Notes under the pieces: model-generated
The model's database searches: none
The model's input: the letters and a program-made list of their open reading frames with translations, nothing else
What the model was told of the DNA's origin: nothing
Translations under genes and position numbers: made by a program
DNA from: Bacteroidales bacterium
Lineage (GTDB): Bacteria; Bacteroidota; Bacteroidia; Bacteroidales; P3
Length of the DNA: 62,300 nt
Assembly: GCA_017448185.1 (NCBI GenBank)
Contig: JAFSLX010000048.1
Coordinates: forward strand, 1-62,300
Direction of reading: 5' to 3'
Part shown: piece by piece, positions 19,174 to 28,628 of the stretch
Position numbering within the stretch: the stretch's first letter is position 1
How the letters are laid out: each line of letters starts with the position of its first letter

Positions 19174-20037
19174 ATGGACGAAGAAATTATAAAGAAGGTC
19201 CGAAAAATTGAAATCAAGGCGCGAGGACTGAGCCAACAGATGTTCTCGGGCGAGTACCATAGTGCCTTCAAGGGGCGTGGTATGGCTTTCAGCGAGGTGC
19301 GCGAGTACCAATATGGCGACGACGTGCGCAATATCGACTGGAATGTCACAGCCCGACTGGCACACCCCTACGTGAAGATTTTCGAAGAAGAACGAGAATT
19401 GACCGTAATGCTGCTGGTCGACGTGAGCGGCAGCAACCGCTTCGGCACCCACAACCAGTTCAAGGAAGAGCTGGCCGCCGAGGTGGCTGCCACACTGGCA
19501 TTCAGCGCCATTGCCAACAACGACAAGGTAGGCGTGATATTGTTTAGCGACCGCATCGAGAAGTTCATCCCCCCTAAGAAAGGCCGTTCTCATATATTGC
19601 GCATCATTCGTGAACTGATTACCTTCCGTCCCGAAAGCAATGGCACCGATATAGGTCAGGCGCTCAAATATTTCTCAAATGTCATCAAACGGCGTTGCAC
19701 CGCCTTCCTGCTAAGCGACTTCTACGACAGCAACTACAGCGAAGCGCTCAAACTGGTGGCAGGCAAGCACGACTTGGTGGCTCTGCGGTTGATCGACCGA
19801 AGTGAACAGCAACTGGAGGAACTCGGAATGGTTAAATTTTACGACCCAGAAAGCACGGAGACCGTGTGGGTTGACACCGGCAGTGCGGCAGTGCGACGTA
19901 TGGTCAACGCCCGCCATGCGGAACATGAGCGCGAGGTGGAAACGCTGATGAAACGCTATGGTGTCGACATGGCCACCATGTGGACAGGCGACGACTTTGT
20001 CAAACCGTTACGTACACTTCTAAGCAGAAGAAGCTAA
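19174..20037 (+). CDS. DUF58 protein of the bat operon
   Basis: 287 residues. The DUF58 signature (VREYQYGDDVRNIDWNVTAR) is at about residues 42-61, and a VWA-like fold carries the metal-site motif DVSGS within LLVDVSGSNRFGTH. DUF58 proteins accompany MoxR ATPases and VWA proteins in bat-type operons; they are soluble and probably bridge the ATPase and membrane partners. The next gene starts immediately after the stop (TAA then ATG). Confidence 0.9.
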   Translation: MDEEIIKKVRKIEIKARGLSQQMFSGEYHSAFKGRGMAFSEVREYQYGDDVRNIDWNVTARLAHPYVKIFEEERELTVMLLVDVSGSNRFGTHNQFKEELAAEVAATLAFSAIANNDKVGVILFSDRIEKFIPPKKGRSHILRIIRELITFRPESNGTDIGQALKYFSNVIKRRCTAFLLSDFYDSNYSEALKLVAGKHDLVALRLIDRSEQQLEELGMVKFYDPESTETVWVDTGSAAVRRMVNARHAEHEREVETLMKRYGVDMATMWTGDDFVKPLRTLLSRRS

Positions 20038-20904
20038 ATGAAAAGATTAACAATCATAATTGGTCTGATGTGCTTGATGGGCATGGTGCAAGGACAAGCG
20101 GTGACGACGCTGACCTCCGACACCATTGCCCTTGGCGACCAGACAACACTGTGTATCAGCCATACTGACAGCTTCCCGTCGACCGACATGTTGACGCAAG
20201 GCAGTATTGTGGCATTGAGTCAGACCTTCGACACAGCCAAACGGGAACAACGCACCATTCTCACCTGCTTTGAACCTGGCGAGCACTATCTGCACATTGG
20301 AGACGACTCGCTGTTGATTGTGGTGAACGACGTGGAGGTGGACACCTCCTCGATAGAAATACGCGATATCGCACCCCTACAGAAGGTTCCCTATACTTTC
20401 TGGGAGATATTCCGATGGATATTGCTTGCCTTGGGAATCGTCGCCATAGGCTTAGGCGTATGGTGGATACTGACCCACCACAAAAAGATGGAAGAGATGC
20501 TTGGAATGAGCGAACCCGTCGACACCCGAACTCCTGCACAGCGTGCCCTCGACAACCTTGAGACATTGCGTCGTCAACAGTTGTGGCAAACAGGAAAAGT
20601 CAAAGAATACCATACGTTGTTGACAGATGCTGTGCGGCAGTTCATCGAAGAGTCCACCGGTATACGTGCCACCGAGATGACCAGCGACGAGACGATTGAA
20701 GCTGTGGAAAGTGGGCAATGGAGAACGGAGAGTTCATTATTACGCAACATATTCTCCACGGCAGATTTGGTGAAATTTGCCAAAAGCGAGCCACTGCCAT
20801 ACGAACATGACCGCTCAATGAACGATGCCATTGCATTTATCAACCAACTGTGGGAGAAGGTGAAACCTGCCGAACCCGAAAACAAGGAGGCCGACCATGA
20901 GTAA
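20038..20904 (+). CDS. Bat-operon membrane protein (DUF4381-like)
   Basis: 288 residues. A signal peptide (LTIIIGLMCLMGMVQGQ) leads into about 100 residues of periplasmic beta-rich sequence. One membrane helix follows (FRWILLALGIVAIGLGVWWIL, about residues 125-145), then a cytoplasmic helical part with RRQQLWQTGKVKEYHTLL and VRQFIEESTGIRATEMT. This topology and position, between the DUF58 gene and batA, match the unnamed bat-operon protein of Bacteroidales, which resembles DUF4381. The stop overlaps the batA start by 8 bases, implying translational coupling. Confidence 0.8.
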   Translation: MKRLTIIIGLMCLMGMVQGQAVTTLTSDTIALGDQTTLCISHTDSFPSTDMLTQGSIVALSQTFDTAKREQRTILTCFEPGEHYLHIGDDSLLIVVNDVEVDTSSIEIRDIAPLQKVPYTFWEIFRWILLALGIVAIGLGVWWILTHHKKMEEMLGMSEPVDTRTPAQRALDNLETLRRQQLWQTGKVKEYHTLLTDAVRQFIEESTGIRATEMTSDETIEAVESGQWRTESSLLRNIFSTADLVKFAKSEPLPYEHDRSMNDAIAFINQLWEKVKPAEPENKEADHE

Positions 20905-21889
20905 CATAACCTTTGCACACCCATGGCTCCTGCTCGGACTACTACTGGTGCCTATAATGGCAGTTTGGTACATCTGGCGCTACCGTAAGCAGGAAGCTGC
21001 ATTGCAGCATTCCAACATTGCATTGTTTGCAGGCGTACAAAAAACACTACGTCAGCGATTGCGTTGGCTGCCCTATGCGTTGCGCGTCGTCGCCGTGGGC
21101 GCGATGGTGGTCGCATTGGCCCGTCCACAAAGCCAGTTGAGCCGTCAGGAAATGAAGGTCGAAGGTATTGACATTGTAGTGGCAATGGATGTTTCGGGCA
21201 GTATGCTGGCAGAAGATTTCAAGCCCAACCGACTCGAAGCCGCAAAGAAGGTGGCCGCCGACTTTATCAACGGCCGCAAGAGCGACCGCATGGGACTTGT
21301 TGTGTTTGCAGGAGAGGCTTTTACCCAGGTTCCTTTGACCATCGACCATCAGGTTTTGCTGCGCCAACTTGGTGCATTGAAAAGTGGAACCATGCGCGAC
21401 GGTACCGCTCTCGGCGACGGATTAGCCACCGCCATCAATCGCATCAAAGACAGCGAAGCCAAGAGCAAAGTCATCATTCTGCTGACTGACGGCGTGAACA
21501 ACCAAGGTAGTGTCGACCCTCAGAGTGCCGCTGAGATTGCAGCCCTATATGGCATCCGCCTATATACCATCGGCATCGGCACCATGGGCAAAGCCCCATA
21601 TCCTTTCCGCGACCAGTTCGGACATGTGCATTACCAGAATGTCGACGTGGAAATTGACGAGACTCTGATGAAACAAATGGCAGGGTCGACCAGCGACGGA
21701 CGCTATTTCAGAGCCACTAACAAGAAAGCGCTTCAAGACATCTTCAGTCAGATTGACGAGATGGAGAAGAGCAAAATTGATGTAACACAATATGCCCAAA
21801 CCAAAGACGAGCAAGGTAGATGGCTGTGGATTGCCATAATCGCTCTGCTACTTGAACTGCTCGTCCGTTGGGGCTGGATGAAATGGTAA
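20897..21889 (+). CDS. batA: BatA, von Willebrand factor A domain protein
   Basis: 330 residues. Two membrane helices near the N terminus (WLLLGLLLVPIMAVWYIW and LRVVAVGAMVVALA) and one at the C terminus flank a periplasmic VWA domain. The metal-ion-dependent adhesion site is intact: Asp98, Ser100 and Ser102 in DVSGS, with later threonine and aspartate in SGTMRDGTALG and LLTDGVNN. BatA and BatB are the paired VWA proteins of the Bacteroides aerotolerance operon. The start is preceded by AAGGAGG inside the upstream gene. Confidence 0.93.
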   Translation: MSNITFAHPWLLLGLLLVPIMAVWYIWRYRKQEAALQHSNIALFAGVQKTLRQRLRWLPYALRVVAVGAMVVALARPQSQLSRQEMKVEGIDIVVAMDVSGSMLAEDFKPNRLEAAKKVAADFINGRKSDRMGLVVFAGEAFTQVPLTIDHQVLLRQLGALKSGTMRDGTALGDGLATAINRIKDSEAKSKVIILLTDGVNNQGSVDPQSAAEIAALYGIRLYTIGIGTMGKAPYPFRDQFGHVHYQNVDVEIDETLMKQMAGSTSDGRYFRATNKKALQDIFSQIDEMEKSKIDVTQYAQTKDEQGRWLWIAIIALLLELLVRWGWMKW

Positions 21890-21895
21890 ACAATC

Positions 21896-22954
21896 ATGGT
21901 ACACTTTGAACATATAAAATATTTATGGTTACTCGTAGTCGTGGCATTGGCTGGCGGTATGTGGGTATTTTTCACGCTGCGCCAGAGGAAACGCCTCGAA
22001 GTATGGGCCGACCGCTCTATGTTTGTTCGACTGATACCCGACCGTTCAAGATGGCGTCCGTGGTTGAAGATGGCACTCGTCTTGACTGGTGCAAGCCTAC
22101 TCGTTGTGGCACTGGCCAATCCGCAGTTCGGCACAAAAATCGAGAAAGGCAAACGAGCAGGTAGCGATATTGCCATCTGTCTCGATGTATCGAACAGCAT
22201 GATGGCCGAGGACATACAGCCAAATCGTCTGGAACGCAGCAAACGAGTAGTAAGCAACCTGCTCAATTCGCTGGCAGGCGACCGTATCAGCTTGGTGGTT
22301 TTTGCCGGTACCAGCTATATCCAGATGCCTCTTACCAACGACTACAGTGCAACAAAACTTTTCCTCGACCAAGTGAGTTGTGACATGATTTCGGCCCAAG
22401 GTACCGCCATCGGCGATGCCATTGAGAAAGCCATGCAGACTTTCGGTTATGATGACCCCGACCGTGAATGGAGTCAAAACAAAGGTCGTGCGATTATAGT
22501 TATCTCTGACGGCGAAAACCACGAGGACGATGCCGTTGATGCTGCCCGTAAAGCCGCAAGTGAGGGGATTCGAGTATGCACTATCGGATTGGGGTTACCA
22601 GACGGTGCACCGATACCCGAATACGATGCCCGGGGACGTAAAAACTCACTCAAACACGACCGTAACGGAAGCATCATCATGACTCATCTGAACGAAGAAA
22701 TGATGGAGGAAATCGCCTCCGCGGGAAAAGGTGTATATGTTCGAGCCGGCAATGTCAACAGCGGTCTCACCAGCATCACAAAACTGATTGAAGGAATGGA
22801 AAAAGAAGAATATGGCGAGGCTGTATTCAGTGCTTATGAAAGTCGCTACATGTACCCCTTGACAGGTGCACTCATCTGCCTAATAGCAGAAGTGCTGATT
22901 TACGAACGTCGCAACAGAAAGTGGAACTTAAAGAAACTGATTAGCGAGGATTGA
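21896..22954 (+). CDS. batB: BatB, von Willebrand factor A domain protein
   Basis: 352 residues and the same layout as BatA: N-terminal helices (YLWLLVVVALAGGMWVFF, MALVLTGASLLVVALA), a VWA domain, and a C-terminal helix (YPLTGALICLIAEVLIY). The metal site is DVSNS (Asp97, Ser99, Ser101), with the following LxAEDIQPNR shared with BatA. A paralogue of batA by tandem duplication, 6 bases downstream of it. BatA and BatB probably form a membrane complex remodelled by MoxR. Confidence 0.93.
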   Translation: MVHFEHIKYLWLLVVVALAGGMWVFFTLRQRKRLEVWADRSMFVRLIPDRSRWRPWLKMALVLTGASLLVVALANPQFGTKIEKGKRAGSDIAICLDVSNSMMAEDIQPNRLERSKRVVSNLLNSLAGDRISLVVFAGTSYIQMPLTNDYSATKLFLDQVSCDMISAQGTAIGDAIEKAMQTFGYDDPDREWSQNKGRAIIVISDGENHEDDAVDAARKAASEGIRVCTIGLGLPDGAPIPEYDARGRKNSLKHDRNGSIIMTHLNEEMMEEIASAGKGVYVRAGNVNSGLTSITKLIEGMEKEEYGEAVFSAYESRYMYPLTGALICLIAEVLIYERRNRKWNLKKLISED

Positions 22955-22956
22955 AA

Positions 22957-23727
22957 ATGAAGAAAACAGTTATAATATTATTTGCTTTACTTTTCTGCAC
23001 CGAAGCCGTTGCACAATCAGTAAGAAGCCAACTGCGCAACGGAAACCGCGAGTACAACAAGGAGAAATACGACGAAGCAGAGGTTAGCTATCGCCATGCC
23101 CTTGAGCAAGATTCCACAGATTTCAGGGGTCAATATAACCTTGGAAACACACTGTATCGGCAGAAAAAATATGCTGAAGCCGGCAGCCACTTTGCCCAAG
23201 CACTCCAAAGGCGTGATCTATCCGAACACCAACGCGCCCGTACGCTGCACAATCAAGGCAATTGTTTTCTACAGGCTGGATTGGAAGACCGGGAACAAGG
23301 CATGCAGAATTTCCAGCAGGCGGTGAAATCGTATCAAGAATCACTGAAACTGGAGCCTAAAGACGAGGATACACGTTACAATCTGGCCTATGCCCGCCGT
23401 CTGCTGCAGCAAGCACAGCAACAGCAACAAAATCAAGGTGGTGGCAATGGTCAAAACAAGGACAATAAACAGAAACAAAATCAGCAACAACAAGGCAACA
23501 ACCAACAGCAAAATCAACAAAAACAAGATCAGCAACAAGGTCAGCAACCTCAGCCACAGCAGGGCAATAAAAACCAACAGCAACACCAGCAACAGAAAAC
23601 TGACCAACGAAAACAAGATGCCGAACGAATGCTTGAAGCAGTGAAAAACAATGAACGTCAAACCCTGAAAGAACAAAATAAGAAACTGCAGGTTGGTACC
23701 GTTAAACAAACTGATAAAGACTGGTAA
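22957..23727 (+). CDS. batC: BatC, TPR protein with Gln-rich tail
   Basis: 256 residues from the ATG at 22957; a TTG two codons earlier is also open and overlaps batB. A signal peptide (TVIILFALLFCTEAVAQ) is followed by tetratricopeptide repeats (REYNKEKYDEAEVSYRHAL, YNLGNTLYRQKKYAEAGSHF). From about residue 150 comes a long low-complexity tail dominated by glutamine, asparagine and lysine. BatC is the periplasmic TPR partner of BatA/B. The tail is of unusual composition and the DNA beneath it is a CAA/CAG-rich tract prone to length change. The batD ATG follows 1 base after the stop. Confidence 0.9.
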   Translation: MKKTVIILFALLFCTEAVAQSVRSQLRNGNREYNKEKYDEAEVSYRHALEQDSTDFRGQYNLGNTLYRQKKYAEAGSHFAQALQRRDLSEHQRARTLHNQGNCFLQAGLEDREQGMQNFQQAVKSYQESLKLEPKDEDTRYNLAYARRLLQQAQQQQQNQGGGNGQNKDNKQKQNQQQQGNNQQQNQQKQDQQQGQQPQPQQGNKNQQQHQQQKTDQRKQDAERMLEAVKNNERQTLKEQNKKLQVGTVKQTDKDW

Positions 23728-23728
23728 A

Positions 23729-25567
23729 ATGAGAAAATATTTCACCATAGGATTGATTGGACTTATAGGACTTTTTGGCAAAGTACAGTCTCAGGAGCTA
23801 ACTGTCAACTATCCACATAAGGTATTTGTGGGCGACAATTTCACAGTGCAGTTTTCCGTCAATGACCAAGCCAAAGACTTTTCTGGTCCTACATTCAAAG
23901 GCTTCAGCCTACGCTCCGGCCCCAACACCTCGTCGTCGACCAGCATGAGTTTTATCAATGGACAAATGTCCCGTTCTGTACAAACCTCATACTCCTATAC
24001 TCTCACCGCCGATGTCGAAGGAACCTTTACCGTCGGATCTGCCAGCTGCACCGCCAATGGAAAAAAAATTACCTCAAAAAGTTTCACCATCACGGTTGAA
24101 AAACTAAGTGCCGCACAGCAGAAACAGCGTCAGCAACAACAGCAACAGCAACGCCGTCAAGCTTATGACCCGTGGGGGCGTCAACAGCAGCAAGAACCCG
24201 CCGAAACAAAAATCGACAATAACAGCATCTTCGCCCGAGCAACAGTTAGCAACCACAATCCCTATCAAGGCGAACAAGTCATCATTTCATATAAAATCTA
24301 CACCCAGTTACCAGTTCGCCAGTTTGCCATCGACAAATTGCCTGGCAACAAAGGTTTCTGGGCCGAAGACCTGAGCGAGGGCAAACAGATACGTCAATAC
24401 GAGGAGACCCTCAATGGCCGCCAGTATCAGGTAGCCGAAATACGTCGCGGAGCCTTGTTTGCACAAGAATCAGGCAAACTCACCATCGACCCACTCGACC
24501 TCAATGTCCTCGTCATGGTGCAACGCCAACGTCGCCGTACCGGTAGCATCTGGGACCTATTCGACGACCCATTCTTCAACTCAGCACAAGCCGTCGAGCA
24601 TTCACTTCGCACCAATCGACTGAATGTCAATGTCCGTCCACTTCCCAAGGGTCCAGACAATTTCAGCGGTGCTATTGGTCGCTTCGACATTAAGGGCGGG
24701 TTAAACATCGACAAAGTGAAAGCCAACGAGGCTGCCACATACAGCATCACCGTCAGTGGTTCAGGCAACCTCATGCTCATCAATGCCCCTCAACCCGACT
24801 TTCCCTCCATCTTCGAAGTCTACGACCCTCAGATTAACGACAATATCAAGAAAACCGACGGTGGCATCAGCGGCAGCCGCACTTTCGAGTGGGTGCTCAT
24901 TCCCCGCAGCCAGGGCACTTTCACCATTCCTGCCTTTGAATTCGTCTTTTTCGACCCCTCGACAGGCCAATACGTTACCAAACGAATTGCAGCACAGACC
25001 ATCGAGGTTGAAAAAGGCGATGCCAAAGCCATGAGTGCAACCTCGGCAAAAGACGATGTAAAGCTGCTCAACAGCGACATCAACTACATCCACCCCGTCG
25101 GCCGTCTCCATAAACTCACCCAGCAAGACCACACCGGCTGGCCCTTCTGGCTCTCCGCCGTGCTCATTGCAATGCTGGCCGTTGCTGCATTGATCTATGG
25201 CCGCAGTCGCCGTGCAGCCGAGCAGGATGTGGCAGGAATGCGAATGAAACGTGCCACCCGTAAAGCTCAAAAGCGCCTGAAACACGCAGCAGCCTACCTC
25301 GGCGATGGCGACACCAACCGCTTCTACGAAGAAATATACAAGGCAATCTGGGGGTGCCTCGCCGACAAATATAGCATCGAACTGTCGCACCTCAACCGTG
25401 AAACGGTCAGCGCCTGCCTCAACGAAAAACAGGTTCCCGACGACCAACAGCAGCGCATCATGAAAGTGCTGCAGGATGTCGACATTGCACGTTTCGCCCC
25501 AGGAGATGCCGGTGCCCAGAAACAAAGCATCTATACCGAAGCCCTCATCATGATTGCAGAATTATAA
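23729..25567 (+). CDS. batD: BatD, oxygen-tolerance protein
   Basis: 612 residues from the ATG directly after batC; an upstream in-frame start would lie inside batC and is rejected. A signal peptide with the repeat IGLIGLIGLFG precedes beta-sandwich domains of the BatD family (VFVGDNFTVQFSVND, FKGFSLRSGPNTSSS). A Gln-rich linker is at about residues 130-160. A membrane helix (WPFWLSAVLIAMLAVAALIYG) follows near residue 480, then a cytoplasmic helical domain (NRFYEEIYKAIWGCLADKY). BatD is thought to anchor or regulate the VWA proteins. Confidence 0.9.
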   Translation: MRKYFTIGLIGLIGLFGKVQSQELTVNYPHKVFVGDNFTVQFSVNDQAKDFSGPTFKGFSLRSGPNTSSSTSMSFINGQMSRSVQTSYSYTLTADVEGTFTVGSASCTANGKKITSKSFTITVEKLSAAQQKQRQQQQQQQRRQAYDPWGRQQQQEPAETKIDNNSIFARATVSNHNPYQGEQVIISYKIYTQLPVRQFAIDKLPGNKGFWAEDLSEGKQIRQYEETLNGRQYQVAEIRRGALFAQESGKLTIDPLDLNVLVMVQRQRRRTGSIWDLFDDPFFNSAQAVEHSLRTNRLNVNVRPLPKGPDNFSGAIGRFDIKGGLNIDKVKANEAATYSITVSGSGNLMLINAPQPDFPSIFEVYDPQINDNIKKTDGGISGSRTFEWVLIPRSQGTFTIPAFEFVFFDPSTGQYVTKRIAAQTIEVEKGDAKAMSATSAKDDVKLLNSDINYIHPVGRLHKLTQQDHTGWPFWLSAVLIAMLAVAALIYGRSRRAAEQDVAGMRMKRATRKAQKRLKHAAAYLGDGDTNRFYEEIYKAIWGCLADKYSIELSHLNRETVSACLNEKQVPDDQQQRIMKVLQDVDIARFAPGDAGAQKQSIYTEALIMIAEL

Positions 25568-25571
25568 GATT

Positions 25572-26318
25572 ATGAAAAACATAAAAATAATATTACTGAC
25601 GGCAGTCCTGCTCTCCACGCTTCACACCACGCTTTTCGCTTTCGAGGCCGACGACCTCTATCGCAACGGGCAGTATTCCGAAGCCATCGCACAATATGAA
25701 TCTGTGCTTGCCAGCGGGCTCACCTCGCCTGAACTTTACTACAACCTCGGCAATGCCTACTACCGCGACAACCAGCTGGGACGTGCCATCCTCAACTACA
25801 GCCGGGCACTGCGCCTTCGTCCCACCATGACCGATGCACGCGAAAACCTCGCTTTGGCCGAAAGTAAAACCGTCGACCATATCGTCACCCTGCCTCAACT
25901 CTTCGTTGTCCGCTGGTATAACTCCATCTGCACTGCCCTCAGCCCTACTGCATGGCGCATCATCTGGCTCACCGTCTTTGCCATCCTGGCCGCTGTGTTC
26001 GTCACTTTCCGCCTTGCACGCAACTACAATCTTCGCAAATGGACCTTCGTCAGCTGCTTCGCCGTTCTTTTGCTTCTGCTCTGCGTATCAGCCTTCTGGC
26101 ACACCTCCGCCCTCCGGTTCAATTCTCACCGTGAAGCTGTCGTCATGCAATCCTCCGTCGCTATCAAGAGTTCGCCCGAACGCCAAAGTGTCGACAAACT
26201 CATTCTCCACGAAGGCACCACCGTCCGCATCGACGAAGAACTTTCTGGCTGGTACAAAATCACCATCGCAGACGGCACCAACGGCTGGTGCGAATCCAAC
26301 GCCATCGAAAGAATATGA
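25572..26318 (+). CDS. batE: BatE, TPR and SH3-like protein
   Basis: 248 residues from the ATG at 25572. Signal peptide (IIILLTAV-like, KIILLTAVLLSTLHTTLFA), then two TPR units (DDLYRNGQYSEAIAQYESVL, YYNLGNAYYRDNQLGRAIL). Two membrane helices follow (AWRIIWLTVFAILAAVFVTF and FVSCFAVLLLLLCVSAFW), and a C-terminal bacterial SH3-like domain ends in SGWYKITIADGTNGWCESN. This layout is that of BatE. Its TGA overlaps the ATG of the WG-repeat gene (ATGA at 26315-26318), so translation is probably coupled. Confidence 0.9.
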   Translation: MKNIKIILLTAVLLSTLHTTLFAFEADDLYRNGQYSEAIAQYESVLASGLTSPELYYNLGNAYYRDNQLGRAILNYSRALRLRPTMTDARENLALAESKTVDHIVTLPQLFVVRWYNSICTALSPTAWRIIWLTVFAILAAVFVTFRLARNYNLRKWTFVSCFAVLLLLLCVSAFWHTSALRFNSHREAVVMQSSVAIKSSPERQSVDKLILHEGTTVRIDEELSGWYKITIADGTNGWCESNAIERI

Positions 26319-27604
26319 ACACAAAAAAAATAATACTTGTTGGTCTTATTAGCCTTATTGGACTACTTCCCATAGCACACGCCCAGAACATCGAGTATGT
26401 CGACGATGAGGAATGTGGCTGCGAATTAGTCTATATCGACGGCATTCAGACCACCCGCGATGGCGACCTCTTCGGCTTCAAGCGCTACGACGGAACCGTC
26501 ATTGTCGAGCCTCGCTACAAATACGTCGACCAATTCCACAATGGATACTGCCGTGTCTACACCGACGAAACCCACGCCGGCCTCATCGACAGCCTCGGTA
26601 ACGAGATTATACCCTGCCTCTACAACAATCTCAACTATCCTCGTGAAGGCCGTATCCTTGTCCTCCGCAACGACAGCATCGGCTACTACAACCTCCAGGG
26701 ACAGCTCGTCATCCCCCTCCAATTTCCCAAAGCCAGCGACTTCTCCGAAGGACGCGCCGCCGTTGTCGTCATCATCGACAGTTTCAGCTTCGCCTGCACC
26801 TTCATCGACACCCTCGGCCGTCAAGTTTTCCCACCCATCTACCAGCACGTAATGCCCTATCTCGAAGGTTATTCCGCTGTCCGCCGCTATGACCGTTGGG
26901 GTCTTATCGACACCGCCGGCAAAGAAGTCCTCCCTTGCATGTACGAACTCATCTCCACCATCGGCCACGGTTGCTTCCTCGCAGGCGACGAATTCGGCAC
27001 CGCCCTCTTCGACTACACTATGAAACCCTTAACACCCTTCGTCTACACCTGGACCGCCGGCGTCAGCGACCGTCGCATCGCTGTCCGCCGCGACGGCAAA
27101 TACGGCTTCCTCGACCTTCATGGCAACGAGGTCATCCCTTGCCAATACGACGAAATCGGCCTTTTCTCCAACGGTCGTGCCCTCGCCTCCCTTAACGGCC
27201 ACTACGGCATCATTGATACCCTCGGACGCATCATCCTCCCCATCGAATACGACGACAGCACCACCCAGGGCGAAAAATACATCTACCACGACGGACTTGC
27301 CCTTGTCGAGAAAAATGGCAAAGTCGGCTACGTCGACCTCGACGGCAACCTCGCCATCCCCTTCTACTTCCAGGCAGGCTACCAATTCTCCCAAGGCCTC
27401 GCCCCTGTCAAATTCAACGGACTATGGGGCTATATAGACCGCAAAGGCGAGGTCTACATGCCCTTCGTTTTCCAAATAGCCTCACCTTTCGCCCACGGCC
27501 GTGCCGAAGTTGTCTACAACGGCACCGTCAGCAAAGTCGACCTTCGTGGCAAATGTGTCAAAAACTGTAAAGGAGTAATAGCATGGAGAGACTGGACAAA
27601 ATAG
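26315..27604 (+). CDS. Exported WG-repeat protein
   Basis: 429 residues. Signal peptide (IILVGLISLIGLLPIAHAQ), then at least nine WG/KWG-type repeats of about 35-45 residues such as AGLIDSLGNEIIPCLYNN, RWGLIDTAGKEVLPCMYE, KYGFLDLHGNEVIPCQYDE, HYGIIDTLGRIILPIEYDD and LWGYIDRKGEVYMPFVF. WG repeats form beta structures thought to bind proteins or sugars; no enzyme activity is implied. It is coupled to batE by a 4-base overlap and its own 3' end overlaps the next gene by 22 bases, so it belongs to the same transcript. Third codon positions are overwhelmingly C. Confidence 0.88.
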   Translation: MNTKKIILVGLISLIGLLPIAHAQNIEYVDDEECGCELVYIDGIQTTRDGDLFGFKRYDGTVIVEPRYKYVDQFHNGYCRVYTDETHAGLIDSLGNEIIPCLYNNLNYPREGRILVLRNDSIGYYNLQGQLVIPLQFPKASDFSEGRAAVVVIIDSFSFACTFIDTLGRQVFPPIYQHVMPYLEGYSAVRRYDRWGLIDTAGKEVLPCMYELISTIGHGCFLAGDEFGTALFDYTMKPLTPFVYTWTAGVSDRRIAVRRDGKYGFLDLHGNEVIPCQYDEIGLFSNGRALASLNGHYGIIDTLGRIILPIEYDDSTTQGEKYIYHDGLALVEKNGKVGYVDLDGNLAIPFYFQAGYQFSQGLAPVKFNGLWGYIDRKGEVYMPFVFQIASPFAHGRAEVVYNGTVSKVDLRGKCVKNCKGVIAWRDWTK

Positions 27605-28005
27605 TATCCCACCCCGGCATCGTTACAGCCGTCAAAAAAGGCTTCGTCACCGTCCAAATCGAATCCACCTCCGCCTGCGCCACCTGTCAGGCACACAGCC
27701 GTTGTGGATTCGCCGAATCGAAAAACAAAACCCTCGACATCCCCACCGTCGACTGGCAATCCTACACCCAAGGCGACCGCGTCACCGTCCACATCGATGA
27801 AAGCCGCGGCATGCTCGCCGTCTGGCTGGCCTACGTACTGCCCGCACTCATCATGCTCGCCGTCATCATCGCCCTCAGCGTTGCTGGCCTGCCCGAATGG
27901 ATTGTCATCCTCGCCACCCTCGCTTCTCTCGGCCTCTACATACTACTCCTCTACCTCCGCCGACAAAAAATAAACACCCGGTTCACCCTCACCCTCACAC
28001 ACTAA
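27583..28005 (+). CDS. RseC/MucC-family membrane protein
   Basis: 140 residues. A cytoplasmic N-terminal domain carries the cysteine motif CATCQAHSRCG (the spacing C-x2-C-x5-C of the RseC family). Two membrane helices follow (VWLAYVLPALIMLAVIIALSV and IVILATLASLGLYILLLYL). RseC proteins are linked to the SoxR-reducing/Rnf electron-transport complex, and in Bacteroidales the gene usually precedes rnfB. Here no rnf gene is near; it sits between a WG-repeat gene and ruvC. The start is preceded by AAGGAG within the upstream gene. Function in this setting is uncertain. Confidence 0.8.
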   Translation: MERLDKIVSHPGIVTAVKKGFVTVQIESTSACATCQAHSRCGFAESKNKTLDIPTVDWQSYTQGDRVTVHIDESRGMLAVWLAYVLPALIMLAVIIALSVAGLPEWIVILATLASLGLYILLLYLRRQKINTRFTLTLTH

Positions 28006-28016
28006 CACATTCACCC

Positions 28017-28628
28017 ATGCTCATTCTCGGCATCGACCCCGGCACCCGCATCCTCGGCTACAGCTTGTTGCAAACCAACGAGCTCACTTCGAGCTCCCAA
28101 CCTCGAACCTCCCACTCCTCCCTTTCCATCCTCGCCATGGATGTCCTCTACCTCCGCAACATGCCCGACTTCGACCTCCGCATCCGCCACATCTTCCAAA
28201 CCACCACCCGCCTCATCGACTCCTTCCACCCCGACCACCTCGCCATCGAATCACCCTTCTTCGGCAAAAACGTACAGTCCATGCTCAAACTCGGCCGCGC
28301 TCAGGGCGTAGCCATCGCCGCCGCCATCAACCGCGACATCCCCTATTCCGAATACCAGCCCACACTCATCAAACAGCTCGTCACCGGCAACGGCAACGCC
28401 ACAAAAGAACAGGTAGCCGCCGTACTCCGATCCATCCTCCTCTTCGACGACACTCCCCGCTACCTCGACGCAACCGACGCCCTCGCCGTCGCCTACACCT
28501 GCCACCTCCAACTCTCCAGCCCACTCGCCAACCTCAACCTGCAACCCTCACCCTCAAATAAAAAACACAAATCAGTAAAAAAACAATGGTCCGAATTCGT
28601 CAACCAAAACCCCGACCTCATAAAATAG
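28017..28628 (+). CDS. ruvC: Crossover junction endodeoxyribonuclease RuvC
   Basis: 203 residues from the ATG at 28017. The RNase H-like catalytic acids are visible: Asp in LGIDPGTRILGYS (residue 6 or 7), Glu in LAIESPFFGKN, and the paired Asp residues in DATDALAVAYTCHL. YSEYQPTLIKQLVTGNGNATKEQV is the conserved DNA-binding and basic segment. RuvC resolves Holliday junctions with RuvAB. A C-terminal extension of about 35 residues, rich in Ser, Pro, Asn and Lys, goes beyond the E. coli length. The end overlaps the next gene by 43 bases. Confidence 0.93.
   Translation: MLILGIDPGTRILGYSLLQTNELTSSSQPRTSHSSLSILAMDVLYLRNMPDFDLRIRHIFQTTTRLIDSFHPDHLAIESPFFGKNVQSMLKLGRAQGVAIAAAINRDIPYSEYQPTLIKQLVTGNGNATKEQVAAVLRSILLFDDTPRYLDATDALAVAYTCHLQLSSPLANLNLQPSPSNKKHKSVKKQWSEFVNQNPDLIK

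Noticed and set aside
28586..28628. Overlap of ruvC with the lipoprotein gene as a mis-called start
   Set aside because: No in-frame ATG nearer the lipobox was found; an alternative start cannot be excluded, but the overlap is kept.
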